Assembly: GCA_964537975.1 (NCBI GenBank)
Contig: CAZIDP010000013.1
Location: forward strand, 22,495 to 86,494
Direction of reading: 5' to 3'
DNA from: SCBR16-9 sp964537975
Lineage (GTDB): Bacteria > Hydrogenedentota > Hydrogenedentia > Hydrogenedentales > SCBR16-9
Length of the DNA stretch: 64,000 bases
The notes below the pieces were generated by a model that saw only the letters and a program-made list of their open reading frames with translations, made no database searches and had not been told where the DNA came from. The translations under genes were made by a program, and so were the position numbers. Position 1 is the first letter of the stretch; each line of letters begins with the position of its first letter. Positions 52,048-60,771 of this stretch are shown here, in pieces.

Positions 52048-54200
52048 CCAGGAATCCACGTCAACAACATCTCTACACCGCCATTCGAAAAGCAATTCAG
52101 GAAAAAGACAAACGCACTTCATTGTTCAGTTGTATGGAGCGCGGCAGGGAAAAGCGTGCGATTCGTCTAGATTCTCTTCCTGGTGGCACAGCATTTCGCA
52201 AGGAAGTTAAGGCTATCAAGGAACGTTGTATCGCCGAGCAGGAAGCACTGGTAGCCAAGTTTACGCGTAATGCGGAGGACCGAGGAGCCAAAGTACTGTT
52301 TGCCCGTGATGGCAACGAATGCATTGCGCAGGTACTCAGGATAGCCCACGATGCTGGATATAAAACCGTATCCAAATCCAAGTCATTAACTACGGAAGAG
52401 ATCGAGCTGAACGACTTCATGGAGGAGTCTGGACTACGCGTGGTGGAAACAGACCTGGGCGAACTCATCCTGCAGTTGGTGCATGAAAAACCGTTTCACC
52501 TGGTCTTTCCGGCAATCCACAAAATGGCCAATGAGGTTGCCGAAATATTTGAGAAAGAGACCGGTAAACCTGTACCGAATGATATACCGGAAATCATGCG
52601 TATTGTACAGCAATACCTGCGACCGATTTTCCTGAACACCGATATCGGTATGACCGGTGCCAATGTCGGGGTTGCGGAAAATGGCGCCATAGTCATCGAG
52701 ACCAACGAAGGGAACGCGCGCCTTGTATCGAGTATCGGAAAATGCCACATCTGTGTCATGGGGATGGAAAAGATAGTCGACACCGTGGAAGACGCGATGA
52801 TGATGGTACTGGCCCATCCAGTGAGTGCCAGCGGGCAAATGCCCACTACCTATGTTACCTGGATGGCAGGGCGTACACCCCTGGGCGATGATGGCGAAGC
52901 ACGCGAATCGTATATCATCATACTCGATAACGGACGAACAGCGATGCGCGAAGACCCTGTCATGCGCGAAGCGTTGCATTGTATTCGTTGTGGTGCCTGC
53001 ATGAATATATGTCCAACCTACGGCGTAACGGGCGGACATACCTTCGGTCATATCTATCCTGGCCCTATCGGTATACCCTGGACGGCTGCGGTGCATGGGC
53101 TGGAGCAAGCCGGAAACTTCGCGGAGTTGTGTATTTCCTGTGGGCTGTGCAAAGAAATATGCCCTGCACAGATCGACATGCCCACAATGATTTCGGAGGT
53201 GAAGCAACGTGACAGCGAGCAACACCCCTTATCCCGGATCAACCGCGCACTGATACACGCAGAGGACAATGCCAAAATCGGTTGTGCTACAGCACCTTTG
53301 TCCAACTGGGCTTTGCGCAACCCTCTTTTCCGTACCTTGCTGGAGAAAACCGTCGGCATAGATCGACGTCGTACCTTGCCCCCTTTCGCACGGAAAACGC
53401 TTCGCCATCAATTCGCGGCACGAAAACCGAAGGACACCTCTGCTCAAGAAGAAATTCAGGGATTGACCCAGCAACAACAAGCCCGACTGCGGCGTAAGGT
53501 TGCTTATTTTCATGACATCTTCACCAATTACAATGCCCCCGAACTGGGCATGGCAGTGGTGGAATACCTGGAAAAACTGGGATGCGAAGTGGTGCTGCCC
53601 GAACAAAAAAGCTGTGGTTATCCAGCAATCGGGTATGGCGATCTTAATACAGCACGTGATTTTGGCGTTTATAATGTAGCAAGACTGGCACCCTATGTAC
53701 GAGAAGGGTATGAAATAGTTTGTACGGAACCTACCGCGACCTATTGTCTGCGTGTATCGTATCCCAAGCTGTTGCCCTGGAATCCCCATGTCAGCGATGT
53801 GGCAGCACATTCCCATGAGTTCTTCGAATACATTCTAGACCTGGAACCAGACCAACAGGCTGCACAGCTCCTCGCCGGGCGTCGTTTCGGCATGCATTGT
53901 TCTTGTCACCAGCGTCCCCTGGGAAAAGCGAATGGCGCTGTGACCTGGCTGGAAAGTCTCGGAGCAGAAGTCATACGTGTAGAAACCGGTACCTGCTGTG
54001 GCATGGCTGGAACTTTCGGGCTAAAAACAGGCCCACTGGGGTATGAACTGGCCAATGCGGTAGGCGAGCCGCTTTTTGAGCGCTTCAAGGCGGCGGAAAT
54101 CGAAGCGATTATTTCAGAAAGCAGCGTCTGCGCAATGCACCTGCGTGAAGGAACTGGTCTGCCGGTCTATCATCCCCTGGAACTGTTACAACTGGTATAA
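52044..54200 (+). CDS. Fused LutB-LutA lactate oxidation protein
   Basis: One 718-residue protein that combines two subunits normally separate. The N-terminal LutB part (LUD domain; GMTGANVGVAENGAIVIETNEGNARLV) leads to two ferredoxin-type clusters: CIRCGACMNICP from C313 and CISCGLCKEICP from C363. The C-terminal LutA part has two CCG-type domains, CEVVLPEQKSCGYPAIG and RVETGTCCGMAGTFG, with SCHQRPLGKANG between. The order matches LutB followed by LutA, i.e. a natural gene fusion. Start overlaps lutC by 4 nt. Fused LutB-A proteins occur in several phyla, so this is not unique. Confidence 0.92.
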   Translation: MTRNPRQQHLYTAIRKAIQEKDKRTSLFSCMERGREKRAIRLDSLPGGTAFRKEVKAIKERCIAEQEALVAKFTRNAEDRGAKVLFARDGNECIAQVLRIAHDAGYKTVSKSKSLTTEEIELNDFMEESGLRVVETDLGELILQLVHEKPFHLVFPAIHKMANEVAEIFEKETGKPVPNDIPEIMRIVQQYLRPIFLNTDIGMTGANVGVAENGAIVIETNEGNARLVSSIGKCHICVMGMEKIVDTVEDAMMMVLAHPVSASGQMPTTYVTWMAGRTPLGDDGEARESYIIILDNGRTAMREDPVMREALHCIRCGACMNICPTYGVTGGHTFGHIYPGPIGIPWTAAVHGLEQAGNFAELCISCGLCKEICPAQIDMPTMISEVKQRDSEQHPLSRINRALIHAEDNAKIGCATAPLSNWALRNPLFRTLLEKTVGIDRRRTLPPFARKTLRHQFAARKPKDTSAQEEIQGLTQQQQARLRRKVAYFHDIFTNYNAPELGMAVVEYLEKLGCEVVLPEQKSCGYPAIGYGDLNTARDFGVYNVARLAPYVREGYEIVCTEPTATYCLRVSYPKLLPWNPHVSDVAAHSHEFFEYILDLEPDQQAAQLLAGRRFGMHCSCHQRPLGKANGAVTWLESLGAEVIRVETGTCCGMAGTFGLKTGPLGYELANAVGEPLFERFKAAEIEAIISESSVCAMHLREGTGLPVYHPLELLQLV

Positions 54201-54228
54201 GCCGACTATGTAAATCAATCCTGTGTCA

Positions 54229-55404
54229 TCATTGGCTGCCACCATCAATAACGGGCCACTTAAACGTCGACTCCAGTTGTATTCGCCGCCCTTCGGCCTG
54301 TGACTGCCGGGCAGCCTGGATAATCTCAAGCACGTGCAGGGCATGTTCCGGTGTCAATAATGGTTCTTTACCTGTCACTAGGCATTCCGCAAGAAGTACC
54401 GCGCCACCTTCCCAGACATAGGTATGCCGCGCATCAGCAAAGCGTTTATAGGAAGGTTCTTCGGTGGTCGCCAAGTCTACGCCATGTGGAGCCCAATCAT
54501 AGCCAACCAGCTTCATCACTCCATTACGCCCGGTTATCGTAACAGTATGATTCATCTGGCGATCATATTGATGCTCATGGGGGCTGAAATAGTTAAAGCT
54601 GGAGTCCACCTGTGAAATAACGCCATTACCATGGTCCATCAACACCACGGCATTATCTTCCTCTGCAACCTGATAGGAACCTTTGCCATGAATCTCGCGC
54701 ACCGGTGTGACTATGCTGGTCATGGCAGTCACAGCGCGTGCCGGGCCCAGTAGACCGGTAAGAAAGGTAAGGTTGTAAACACCCAGATCTGGCAGGCTGC
54801 CACCTTCACTGGCATAAAAGAATTCTGCCCAATTCGGCCCAAGATGCCCGTAGCTTCCATGCGCACTGGCAAGAGCTCCCAATTTTCCCGATGTGATGGC
54901 TTCTGCCATGAACGCGAATTGTGGACTTTCCACTACTGTGGGAGCACCCCAAAGTCGAAGCTGTTTTTCATTGGCCAAGGTGAGAAGCTTCTGTCCGGCG
55001 GCAAGCGAATTGGCCATCGGCTTTTCAGTCCAGACATGTTTTCCCGCTTCCAGTGCCTGCCGATTCAGCCGTTCATGCTCCTGCATATCGGTTAAATTAA
55101 CCAACAGGTCAAATGAGGCGCCAGCAAGCATGTCATCTATATGCGTATACGCGTTGGGGATTTCATACCATTCTGCTGCCCGTTTGGCACGTTCCTCGAT
55201 GATATCGCACGCACTGACAATCTCTACATGGGGTGAAGCCTTCAGGTTGGGGAAATACTTACGCGAAACACTGCCACATCCAATGACACCGACCCGGACT
55301 TTCTGATCGGCAGCATCGGCATCACTACTTGCAACGATGTGTGGCGCTATACTGACAGCCGCACCCAGCACAGCACTGTCCTTCAGGAAATCTCTACGAT
55401 TCAT
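54229..55404 (-). CDS. Tat-exported Gfo/Idh/MocA-family oxidoreductase
   Basis: Periplasmic NAD(P)-dependent oxidoreductase of 391 residues with the chosen start. It begins with a Tat signal (NRRDFLKDSAVLGAAVS), followed by the Rossmann motif VGVIGCGSVSRKYF and the EKPMANSL motif in the typical place; the C-terminal domain has GGSLPDLGVYNLTFLTG and DSSFNYFSPHEHQYDRQM. Members with Tat signals are numerous in PVC-type bacteria and often act on sugars. GAGGTG about nine nt before the ATG supports this start over a GTG 12 nt earlier. Tail-to-tail with the lut genes. Substrate unknown. Confidence 0.88.
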   Translation of the reverse strand: MNRRDFLKDSAVLGAAVSIAPHIVASSDADAADQKVRVGVIGCGSVSRKYFPNLKASPHVEIVSACDIIEERAKRAAEWYEIPNAYTHIDDMLAGASFDLLVNLTDMQEHERLNRQALEAGKHVWTEKPMANSLAAGQKLLTLANEKQLRLWGAPTVVESPQFAFMAEAITSGKLGALASAHGSYGHLGPNWAEFFYASEGGSLPDLGVYNLTFLTGLLGPARAVTAMTSIVTPVREIHGKGSYQVAEEDNAVVLMDHGNGVISQVDSSFNYFSPHEHQYDRQMNHTVTITGRNGVMKLVGYDWAPHGVDLATTEEPSYKRFADARHTYVWEGGAVLLAECLVTGKEPLLTPEHALHVLEIIQAARQSQAEGRRIQLESTFKWPVIDGGSQ

Positions 55405-55574
55405 CTTTGAAGTCACCTCATGTTGATTGCTTCAGGTTATGAATGCCCTTATGCCCACCGTTTTTTCCTGATTGGTCTGTTAAGTAAAGGCAATGCTCAT
55501 TATCAACACGAAAAGTATCACCAGACAAACATTGTTGTTTGAATAGCCTGACAGGTCTACATTCCTTTGCTGGT

Positions 55575-56444
55575 TTACATCAGTCCAATCTCAGTTGCTA
55601 TGGCTCGTACTTGTGCCTGAGTTCCGGGTGAAGCAGGAATTAATGGCAGGCGCAGAATATTTTTGATCAGACCCATCTCTGCCAGCAATGCTTTTACCGG
55701 GATAGGATTCGTCTCCAGGAACAATCCCTTAAACAGCGGCATCAGTTTGTAATGCACTTGACGTGCAGCCTCATAATCACCGGCATTTGCCTTGGCACAC
55801 AATTCAGCAACCAGCTTCGGTGCTACATTGGCGGCTACTGAGACAACGCCTGTGCCGCCAACGGCGATCATTGGCAAAGTCAGGCTGTCATCACCCGACA
55901 CGACATTGATATCGCATAACGACAGAATCTGTGATACTTGGTCCACGCTGCCACAGGCTTCTTTGATTGAAACGATGTTGGGAACCTTGCTAAGGCGTGC
56001 GATGGTTTCTGGTTCTATCTTGGCGCCTGTACGCCCCGGAACATTATAAAGCATGACCGGAATGCTTATGCTTTCTGCTATGGCAGTAAAATGCGCGACA
56101 AGCCCTTCCTGGGTCGGCTTGTTATAATAGGGAGTGATGGAAAGGGTACCATCGCATTTCATCTCATCAGCACAACGGGACAATTCAACAGCTTCTCTGG
56201 TATTGTTGGAGCCTGTTCCCGCGATTACTGGCACACGACCTGCTACCCGTTCCATGGTGAAACGAATGCATTCCTTCTGTTCTTCATGGGTCAATGTCGC
56301 GGCTTCACCCGTACAGCCACAAGGGACAATACCATTGGTTCCCTGATCAAGATGAAAATCGATCAGCCGTCCGTAAGCCTCAAAATCCACCTCATAATTT
56401 TCTTTAAAGGGTGTGGCCAATGCCACAAATGAACCCTGGAACAT
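55575..56444 (-). CDS. dapA: 4-hydroxy-tetrahydrodipicolinate synthase-like
   Basis: Lysine/diaminopimelate pathway enzyme condensing pyruvate with aspartate semialdehyde, 289 residues. The Schiff-base lysine lies in VSIKEACGS; the catalytic tyrosine and proton relay are in YNVPGRTG and TPYYNKPTQEG. The conserved Thr that E. coli has at position 44 is Cys here (CGCTGEAATL, C44). Pfam family also includes N-acetylneuraminate lyases and other aldolases; the YNVPGRTG with Arg and the GTTGE-like motif favour DapA. Neighbours do not decide the function. Start at MFQGSFVALATP is standard. Confidence 0.87.
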   Translation of the reverse strand: MFQGSFVALATPFKENYEVDFEAYGRLIDFHLDQGTNGIVPCGCTGEAATLTHEEQKECIRFTMERVAGRVPVIAGTGSNNTREAVELSRCADEMKCDGTLSITPYYNKPTQEGLVAHFTAIAESISIPVMLYNVPGRTGAKIEPETIARLSKVPNIVSIKEACGSVDQVSQILSLCDINVVSGDDSLTLPMIAVGGTGVVSVAANVAPKLVAELCAKANAGDYEAARQVHYKLMPLFKGLFLETNPIPVKALLAEMGLIKNILRLPLIPASPGTQAQVRAIATEIGLM

Positions 56445-56676
56445 AATAGAAACTCCCGCGTGAATGCTGTTTCATCCCCGCCAGACTTAATTTTTAATAC
56501 TTGTTATTACATTAACTACGCCATGCACATATCTTTGATGCGCAGAACGTATTGTAGCACGAATAACCCTGTCTGTTTCACGTAAACATCACTTTGAAGC
56601 TCAAAGTTTCAGTCCAACGGCTTCACAAGTATGAAAATCAGATCATTGTATTGTGGATATTAGCCCAGTCACATAG
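56445..56676. other. Intergenic stretch before the hydrolase remnant
   Basis: Between dapA and the beta-lactamase-like remnant. It holds an inverted repeat CTTTGA-AGC-TCAAAG (about 56592-56606), presumably part of the dapA upstream region. No ORF supported. Confidence 0.35.
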
Positions 56677-56835
56677 GAAGCGCCCATTGGACGTGGTGGT
56701 GCAAGTGGCGCATGGCTGATTGTAGACCCTGAATCGGACTTGATCATCGCTCTAGGTGGCTACAGCATGGGTGAAAATTATTATGATCATTTGAAGCCGA
56801 TTATGTGGACTCTGGCACAGGGCGTGAGAAATTAA
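56677..56835 (+). pseudogene. C-terminal remnant of a beta-lactamase-family serine hydrolase
   Basis: A 52-codon open stretch follows an in-frame TAG (56674-56676) and has no start or Shine-Dalgarno. It reads IGRGGASGAWLIVDPESDLI then IALGGYSMGENYYDHLKPIMW, the closing part of class C/serine beta-lactamase-like hydrolases (xGHGGxxGTxxxVDPExDL pattern). The rest of the gene is missing. It is a decayed fragment, not a coding gene. Confidence 0.7.
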
Positions 56836-56888
56836 ACACTTTATATATAACTGGTTTCATAGACGGGGCATAGAGATTTTCCATATTT

Positions 56889-57215
56889 TTATGCCTCGTC
56901 TTCGCGCGTTAACACCAGAAACACATCAGAAATAAGGTTTTTCTTCACCAGTTGATTTACTTTTTTTATAATGTCCCATCGACGAAATGACAAGCGGTGC
57001 ATCCAAACGGAACTATCCACTTCAATACGCAAACAATTATCACGCAAACCCAGTGGACGACAATGATGATAATAGTTGTCTCCAACTATATCTGGCCAGC
57101 GCTCCCAAACTTGTGCGCAATCGAGTTGCTTTCCTAAAGGAGTACTCGACTGCATAGTATTCAAGATGTCGTCTATGCCGACCAGGTCATGTTTCTTTTT
57201 CAATTTGGCCACCAC
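56889..57215 (-). CDS. DUF721 (DciA-like) protein
   Basis: 108-residue DUF721 protein, in other bacteria the DciA loader of the replicative helicase. It contains the conserved VWERWPDIVGDNYYHHCRPLGLRDNCLRIEVDSSVWMHRLSF core. The start is GTG and overlaps the end of recF by 29 nt, a recF-dciA arrangement often seen near replication genes. No dnaA, dnaN or gyrase gene is in the window. Reasonably sure about the family, less about the helicase loading role. Confidence 0.85.
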   Translation of the reverse strand: MVAKLKKKHDLVGIDDILNTMQSSTPLGKQLDCAQVWERWPDIVGDNYYHHCRPLGLRDNCLRIEVDSSVWMHRLSFRRWDIIKKVNQLVKKNLISDVFLVLTREDEA

Positions 57216-58263
57216 TTATTTTGAAACAGGTTGCACCACGGTTACTGCTATTTTGAACTGGATTTTTTGCTGTAGTGGTGATTAAACACTGAACTTCATC
57301 ATTAATATATTCAAACAATTTTTCTGTGCGTATTTCATCCAATTCCGCCAAGACTTCATCCAACAGGAGAATTGGATATTCATTTATCTGTTGCCGCATC
57401 ACATCAAGTTCGGCAAGTTTCAAAGCCAATGCTGCGGTTCGTTGCTGTCCTTGAGAACCAAAATGCCGCGCTGGATAGTTTTCAACAAGAACTTCAAGAT
57501 CGTCACGGTGTGGGCCATGTCGTGTGGTCCGTTGCCGTATGTCTTGTGTCAACCCACGTTTAAGCACATCCAGGAAAGCTTCATCCAAGTGAACATCTGG
57601 TCGATATTGTAATGACAGATGCTCCTTACCAGTTATTCCAGCATGTGCTTTTTCAGCCCATATAGACAGTGCGTCTACATATGCTGCACGTTCTTGCATT
57701 AATACAACACCAAATTCTGCCAGTTGAACATCCCATACCGCAAGCAGGTCAACATCGGGATTCGAAGCTTTCAGCAATTCATTTCGTTGCCGCAACACCA
57801 ACCTGTACTGTTGTAATGCTTGTAAATATCCAGAATTTGTTTGCGATATTTCCATATCCAGAAATCGTCGTCGCTGTGAAGCACTCCCCTTGATGAGCGC
57901 GATGTCTTCTGGAGAAAAAAACACCACCTGTACCCTACCCAAAATATCACTCATACGCGGCTGGGTTATTCCATTAACTTTGAAACGCTTTGTTCCATTA
58001 TACCAATGCGCTTCCACTGAGACCTGACGATCGCAGCGCTGTGTTTCCAGCAGTACATGGAAATCTTGCTGTTTGTGTGTGACCAGCTCAACGTCTTGCG
58101 TTGTACGGTGGCTTTTAGATGTGGCTGCGTAAAGAACTGCTTCTAATATCGAAGTTTTACCTTGCGCATTACCGCCCCGTATGATATTCATGCCTGGATC
58201 AGGTTCCATTTCAAGAAATTCGAGGCAACGAAACCGTTGACAATTAATTCGCAGCAAGTGCAT
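57187..58263 (-). CDS. recF: DNA replication and repair protein RecF
   Basis: SMC-like ATPase that loads RecA at gaps. 358 residues. Walker A is GGNAQGKTSILEA, the signature motif SQGQQRTAALALKLAEL and Walker B ILLLDEVLAELD; the HGPHRDDLEV and SASQRRRFLDMEISQ stretches are RecF hallmarks. The ATG at 58263 is taken over a TTG 15 nt earlier. Its end overlaps the DUF721 gene. Context fits replication/repair. Confidence 0.94.
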   Translation of the reverse strand: MHLLRINCQRFRCLEFLEMEPDPGMNIIRGGNAQGKTSILEAVLYAATSKSHRTTQDVELVTHKQQDFHVLLETQRCDRQVSVEAHWYNGTKRFKVNGITQPRMSDILGRVQVVFFSPEDIALIKGSASQRRRFLDMEISQTNSGYLQALQQYRLVLRQRNELLKASNPDVDLLAVWDVQLAEFGVVLMQERAAYVDALSIWAEKAHAGITGKEHLSLQYRPDVHLDEAFLDVLKRGLTQDIRQRTTRHGPHRDDLEVLVENYPARHFGSQGQQRTAALALKLAELDVMRQQINEYPILLLDEVLAELDEIRTEKLFEYINDEVQCLITTTAKNPVQNSSNRGATCFKISGGQIEKET

Positions 58264-58334
58264 TTGGCAATCTTTCAAGCATGACAGGAATCGATTCTGG
58301 GCAAAGTATCAGAGAATGTAATACCCATATTACA

Positions 58335-59186
58335 TCAGCTCATTTGTATGAGTTCTTCAAGGGAAGGCAGTGATTCCAGAAACCGGGTAGTAATGGTTGC
58401 CATCTTGGAACCATCCAGGTTTGCCAAGTGCCAGATTGGATCAGGTAGAAGGTATACCCCATGATCATGGGAAGGATAACCGCAAGACGCCGCCATATAG
58501 TCAGCTATGCGCAATGTCGCGGCAAATATTTGAAACTCTTCGTCACATAAATCAAGTTCATGGTGCCCCATAATTGCATTTATCAAAGCAGGTGAAAGAC
58601 ACCATTTTTCTGCCAGGCACCCGCCAATCATGGCGTGATCGGCCCCAATCTGCTGCATTTCTGCCTGAAAACAGGCGTAACCGTCATGTTGAATCAACTT
58701 GGAAATCGCAGCCGTTTCCTGAAATATATATTCCTCGATAAATACTTTTCCGATGTCGTGCAATAGCCCAAAGATAAAAGCTTCATCTTCTGCGACAACC
58801 AGCTTGGCCAGGGGTCCTTCTTCAACTAAAAGCCGCATGGCAAGACCACATGCCAAGCTGTGGCGCAGCAACTTTTCTGTTGAACCCCGAATGGTTTCAA
58901 AAACAGTCGCTGTCAGCACCATATTGCGAATCACTTTTGAACCCAATAGCACAACAGCCTGTTCAATACTGCTTATTTCTTTTCCCAAACCATAATAAGC
59001 CGAGTTAACCAGACGCAATGTCTTCAAGGCAATGGCAGGGTCTCGTGAAATAACTTTGGCTACGTCTCCCAATGCACTACCTGGATCATTGATAAGCCAG
59101 GTAATCTGATCGAGTGTCACAGGCATACTGGGCAAAGTAATAACTTCATCCAGCAAGGTTTCAATGTCATAGCGGCGGGATTGCAT
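58335..59186 (-). CDS. HDOD-domain signalling protein
   Basis: Cytoplasmic protein of 283 residues with one HDOD domain, related to HD phosphohydrolases. The domain opens with LPSMPVTLDQITWLINDP, continues VSRDPAIALKTLRLVNSAYYG and HSLACGLAMRLLV, and has the HD-like pair GLLHDIGKVFIEE and MGHHELD. HDOD proteins usually act as signalling adaptors without catalysis, often with two-component or cyclic-di-GMP circuits. It follows an 88-residue unknown gene by 3 nt, itself after the exosortase-associated gene, so the three form an operon. What it signals is unknown. Confidence 0.88.
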   Translation of the reverse strand: MQSRRYDIETLLDEVITLPSMPVTLDQITWLINDPGSALGDVAKVISRDPAIALKTLRLVNSAYYGLGKEISSIEQAVVLLGSKVIRNMVLTATVFETIRGSTEKLLRHSLACGLAMRLLVEEGPLAKLVVAEDEAFIFGLLHDIGKVFIEEYIFQETAAISKLIQHDGYACFQAEMQQIGADHAMIGGCLAEKWCLSPALINAIMGHHELDLCDEEFQIFAATLRIADYMAASCGYPSHDHGVYLLPDPIWHLANLDGSKMATITTRFLESLPSLEELIQMS

Positions 59187-59189
59187 ATT

Positions 59190-59456
59190 TCAGGTCAATT
59201 CCGGGAGTGGCAGCCCCTTGTCGCCAAATGCACGTTCCTGTAAACAAAGCACATCCACTACTTGCAGCGGATGGAGCAGATGGACGGATTCATCCAGAAA
59301 TGCGGTTTTACGTTCACTCTCGGATTTGCCAGCCAAAACCAACACAGCACCGGTATGCGCATTTCTGGGACCAACAAGTACCACATACGCAGACCGACCA
59401 TCCAAAAGATGCAGCTCACCTATCCAAGCAGGCCCTTGCCTCTTCCAGCGTATCAC
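59190..59456 (-). CDS. Small unknown protein between TIGR04073-like and HDOD genes
   Basis: 88-residue cytoplasmic-looking protein, no signal or TM segment, no recognised motif; its C-terminus reads LCLQERAFGDKGLPLPELT. The first stretch (RWKRQGPAWIGELHLLDGRS) and the following beta-like VVLVGPRNAHTGAVLVLAG could form a small beta domain. It is 3 nt upstream of the HDOD gene. The GTG start overlaps the stop of a 13-codon ORF (59453-59494) as GTGA, which may couple translation to the preceding gene. Function unknown. Confidence 0.55.
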   Translation of the reverse strand: MIRWKRQGPAWIGELHLLDGRSAYVVLVGPRNAHTGAVLVLAGKSESERKTAFLDESVHLLHPLQVVDVLCLQERAFGDKGLPLPELT

Positions 59457-59503
59457 GACAACGTCCGATACTGCCGTTCAAGCAATGTGCTCATGTCGCT
59501 TTT

Positions 59504-59893
59504 CTAAAAAATGTATTCCGGCTCAAGTACTGCGTCGTAATTGACATCGTTGTCTGTGAACGGGAAGGTCACGGCTTCAAAGACACCGGTACCTGTACGC
59601 ATCACAGCCCGGGCAGAACCCAATACTGGCACTACGCCAAGCAAGTAAGCCAATGGCTTGCCTTCTTTGAGTTTCCGGTCAAATGTCATGGGGATTTCTG
59701 CCCATCCAAACATGATATTGGATAAACCACGTCCCAATTTTGTCAATGACTTTTCAAAACCAGTCGGTTTTGGCAGGTCCAGGTCTGGATCATACACCTG
59801 CGCCTGCACCGGGTTAATCTGTAGCAGCATCGACATGATTAACAATACGACAACGGTTAAGATTAAACCCTTATTGTAGCCAGTTCCAAGCAT
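59504..59893 (-). CDS. Exosortase-system-associated protein (TIGR04073-like)
   Basis: Exported protein of 129 residues. A hydrophobic signal (GLILTVVVLLIMSMLLQINPVQAQ) is followed by LTKLGRGLSNIMFGWAEIPMTFDRKLKEG and TFPFTDNDVNYDAVLEPEYIF, the pattern I associate with TIGR04073, a family found in genomes with exosortase/PEP-CTERM sorting. GGAG precedes the ATG; the frame is open 39 nt earlier. Its presence suggests a surface-sorting system elsewhere in the genome. Function of the family is not established. Confidence 0.75.
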   Translation of the reverse strand: MLGTGYNKGLILTVVVLLIMSMLLQINPVQAQVYDPDLDLPKPTGFEKSLTKLGRGLSNIMFGWAEIPMTFDRKLKEGKPLAYLLGVVPVLGSARAVMRTGTGVFEAVTFPFTDNDVNYDAVLEPEYIF

Positions 59894-60359
59894 ATTAAAC
59901 ACTCCCTCTTCCGTATCTCCGGTGGACGACAAACGCCCAACTTAATTTCACCTGATGAAGTCTAGCATACCCATCCGGTGCTGTCAACATTTATTACTGT
60001 TAGAAAACGTAAACGCGAATATTATATTTAATATAATCTTATTATAACAAAAAGTCTGCCTTAAAAAAGCCATATCAAAAAATGCACTTGGTATGTTAAT
60101 CTGAAAAAGTTGGTTCTCAGGTTAAAGACGCGATGTCAATAGTGAAATCAAACCATTCATGATGGTATTATGTGAAGTGACAAAACGACAACAAGCAATT
60201 TGTTGTAAGTATATGCATTGGTATTTTTTCGATATCAATGAATTTACCGAGTTTATCCAGTTCAGGTCTGGCACACAACTACCAGACGCAAAGGCAGAGA
60301 ATAATTGCTTGATGGGGGGGCATAATGCATAATCCAGAAAACGAGAAGGTAATGATGCC
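59894..60359. other. Intergenic region before the oad operon
   Basis: 466 nt between the TIGR04073-like gene (minus) and oadG (plus), AT-rich around 60000-60060. A plus-strand 57-codon frame (60159-60332) lacks a ribosome binding site and is not called. It should contain the oad promoter; I could not define it. Confidence 0.4.
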
Positions 60360-60587
60360 ATGCTGATGGAAGGTTTTCAACTCATGGTCATGGGAATGGT
60401 GGTTGTGTTCATCTTTCTCTCCATGCTGGTCGTCACAATCGAATTGTCCCATCACTTTTTTGATCGATTTGCAAATTACTTTCCGGAAGCACCTCCACCG
60501 GGGACCATTTCTAAAAAAACCTCTGGGGAAAATGAACTTCAAGAAGTCGCCGTTATGTTGGCAGCCATTAAAGCACGCTTACAATAA
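60360..60587 (+). CDS. oadG: Oxaloacetate decarboxylase gamma subunit-like (OadG)
   Basis: 75-residue membrane protein, first of the oad genes. It has one N-terminal TM helix (LMVMGMVVVFIFLSMLVVTIE) followed by a Pro-rich stretch and a short helical tail (ELQEVAVMLAAIKARLQ) typical of the gamma subunit that assembles the Na+-pumping decarboxylase. AGAAGG precedes the ATG by about 10 nt. The order gamma-alpha-beta and spacing (184 nt to oadA) fits the oadGAB type of operon. Such short subunits are easily confused with other small TM proteins, but context supports it. Confidence 0.85.
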   Translation: MLMEGFQLMVMGMVVVFIFLSMLVVTIELSHHFFDRFANYFPEAPPPGTISKKTSGENELQEVAVMLAAIKARLQ

Positions 60588-60771
60588 TGTGGCGTCTTTT
60601 TTTTGCTTTCTGAACTCAGGGTGTAATTCAATCTGTCAAGCACACATAAGCAGTTGCTGGAATGTGTTTATTTAATTGGTGATTCAGATATTTTTGTTTC
60701 GGGTTCTTATTTTAAATTAAACCTGAACGTGTTACAGCCTAAAGAATTTCGTCAAGGAAAGGAACTTCAAA

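Noticed and set aside
60159..60332. 57-codon plus-strand frame before oadG
   Set aside because: No ribosome binding site and odd composition; more likely leader sequence of the oad operon.
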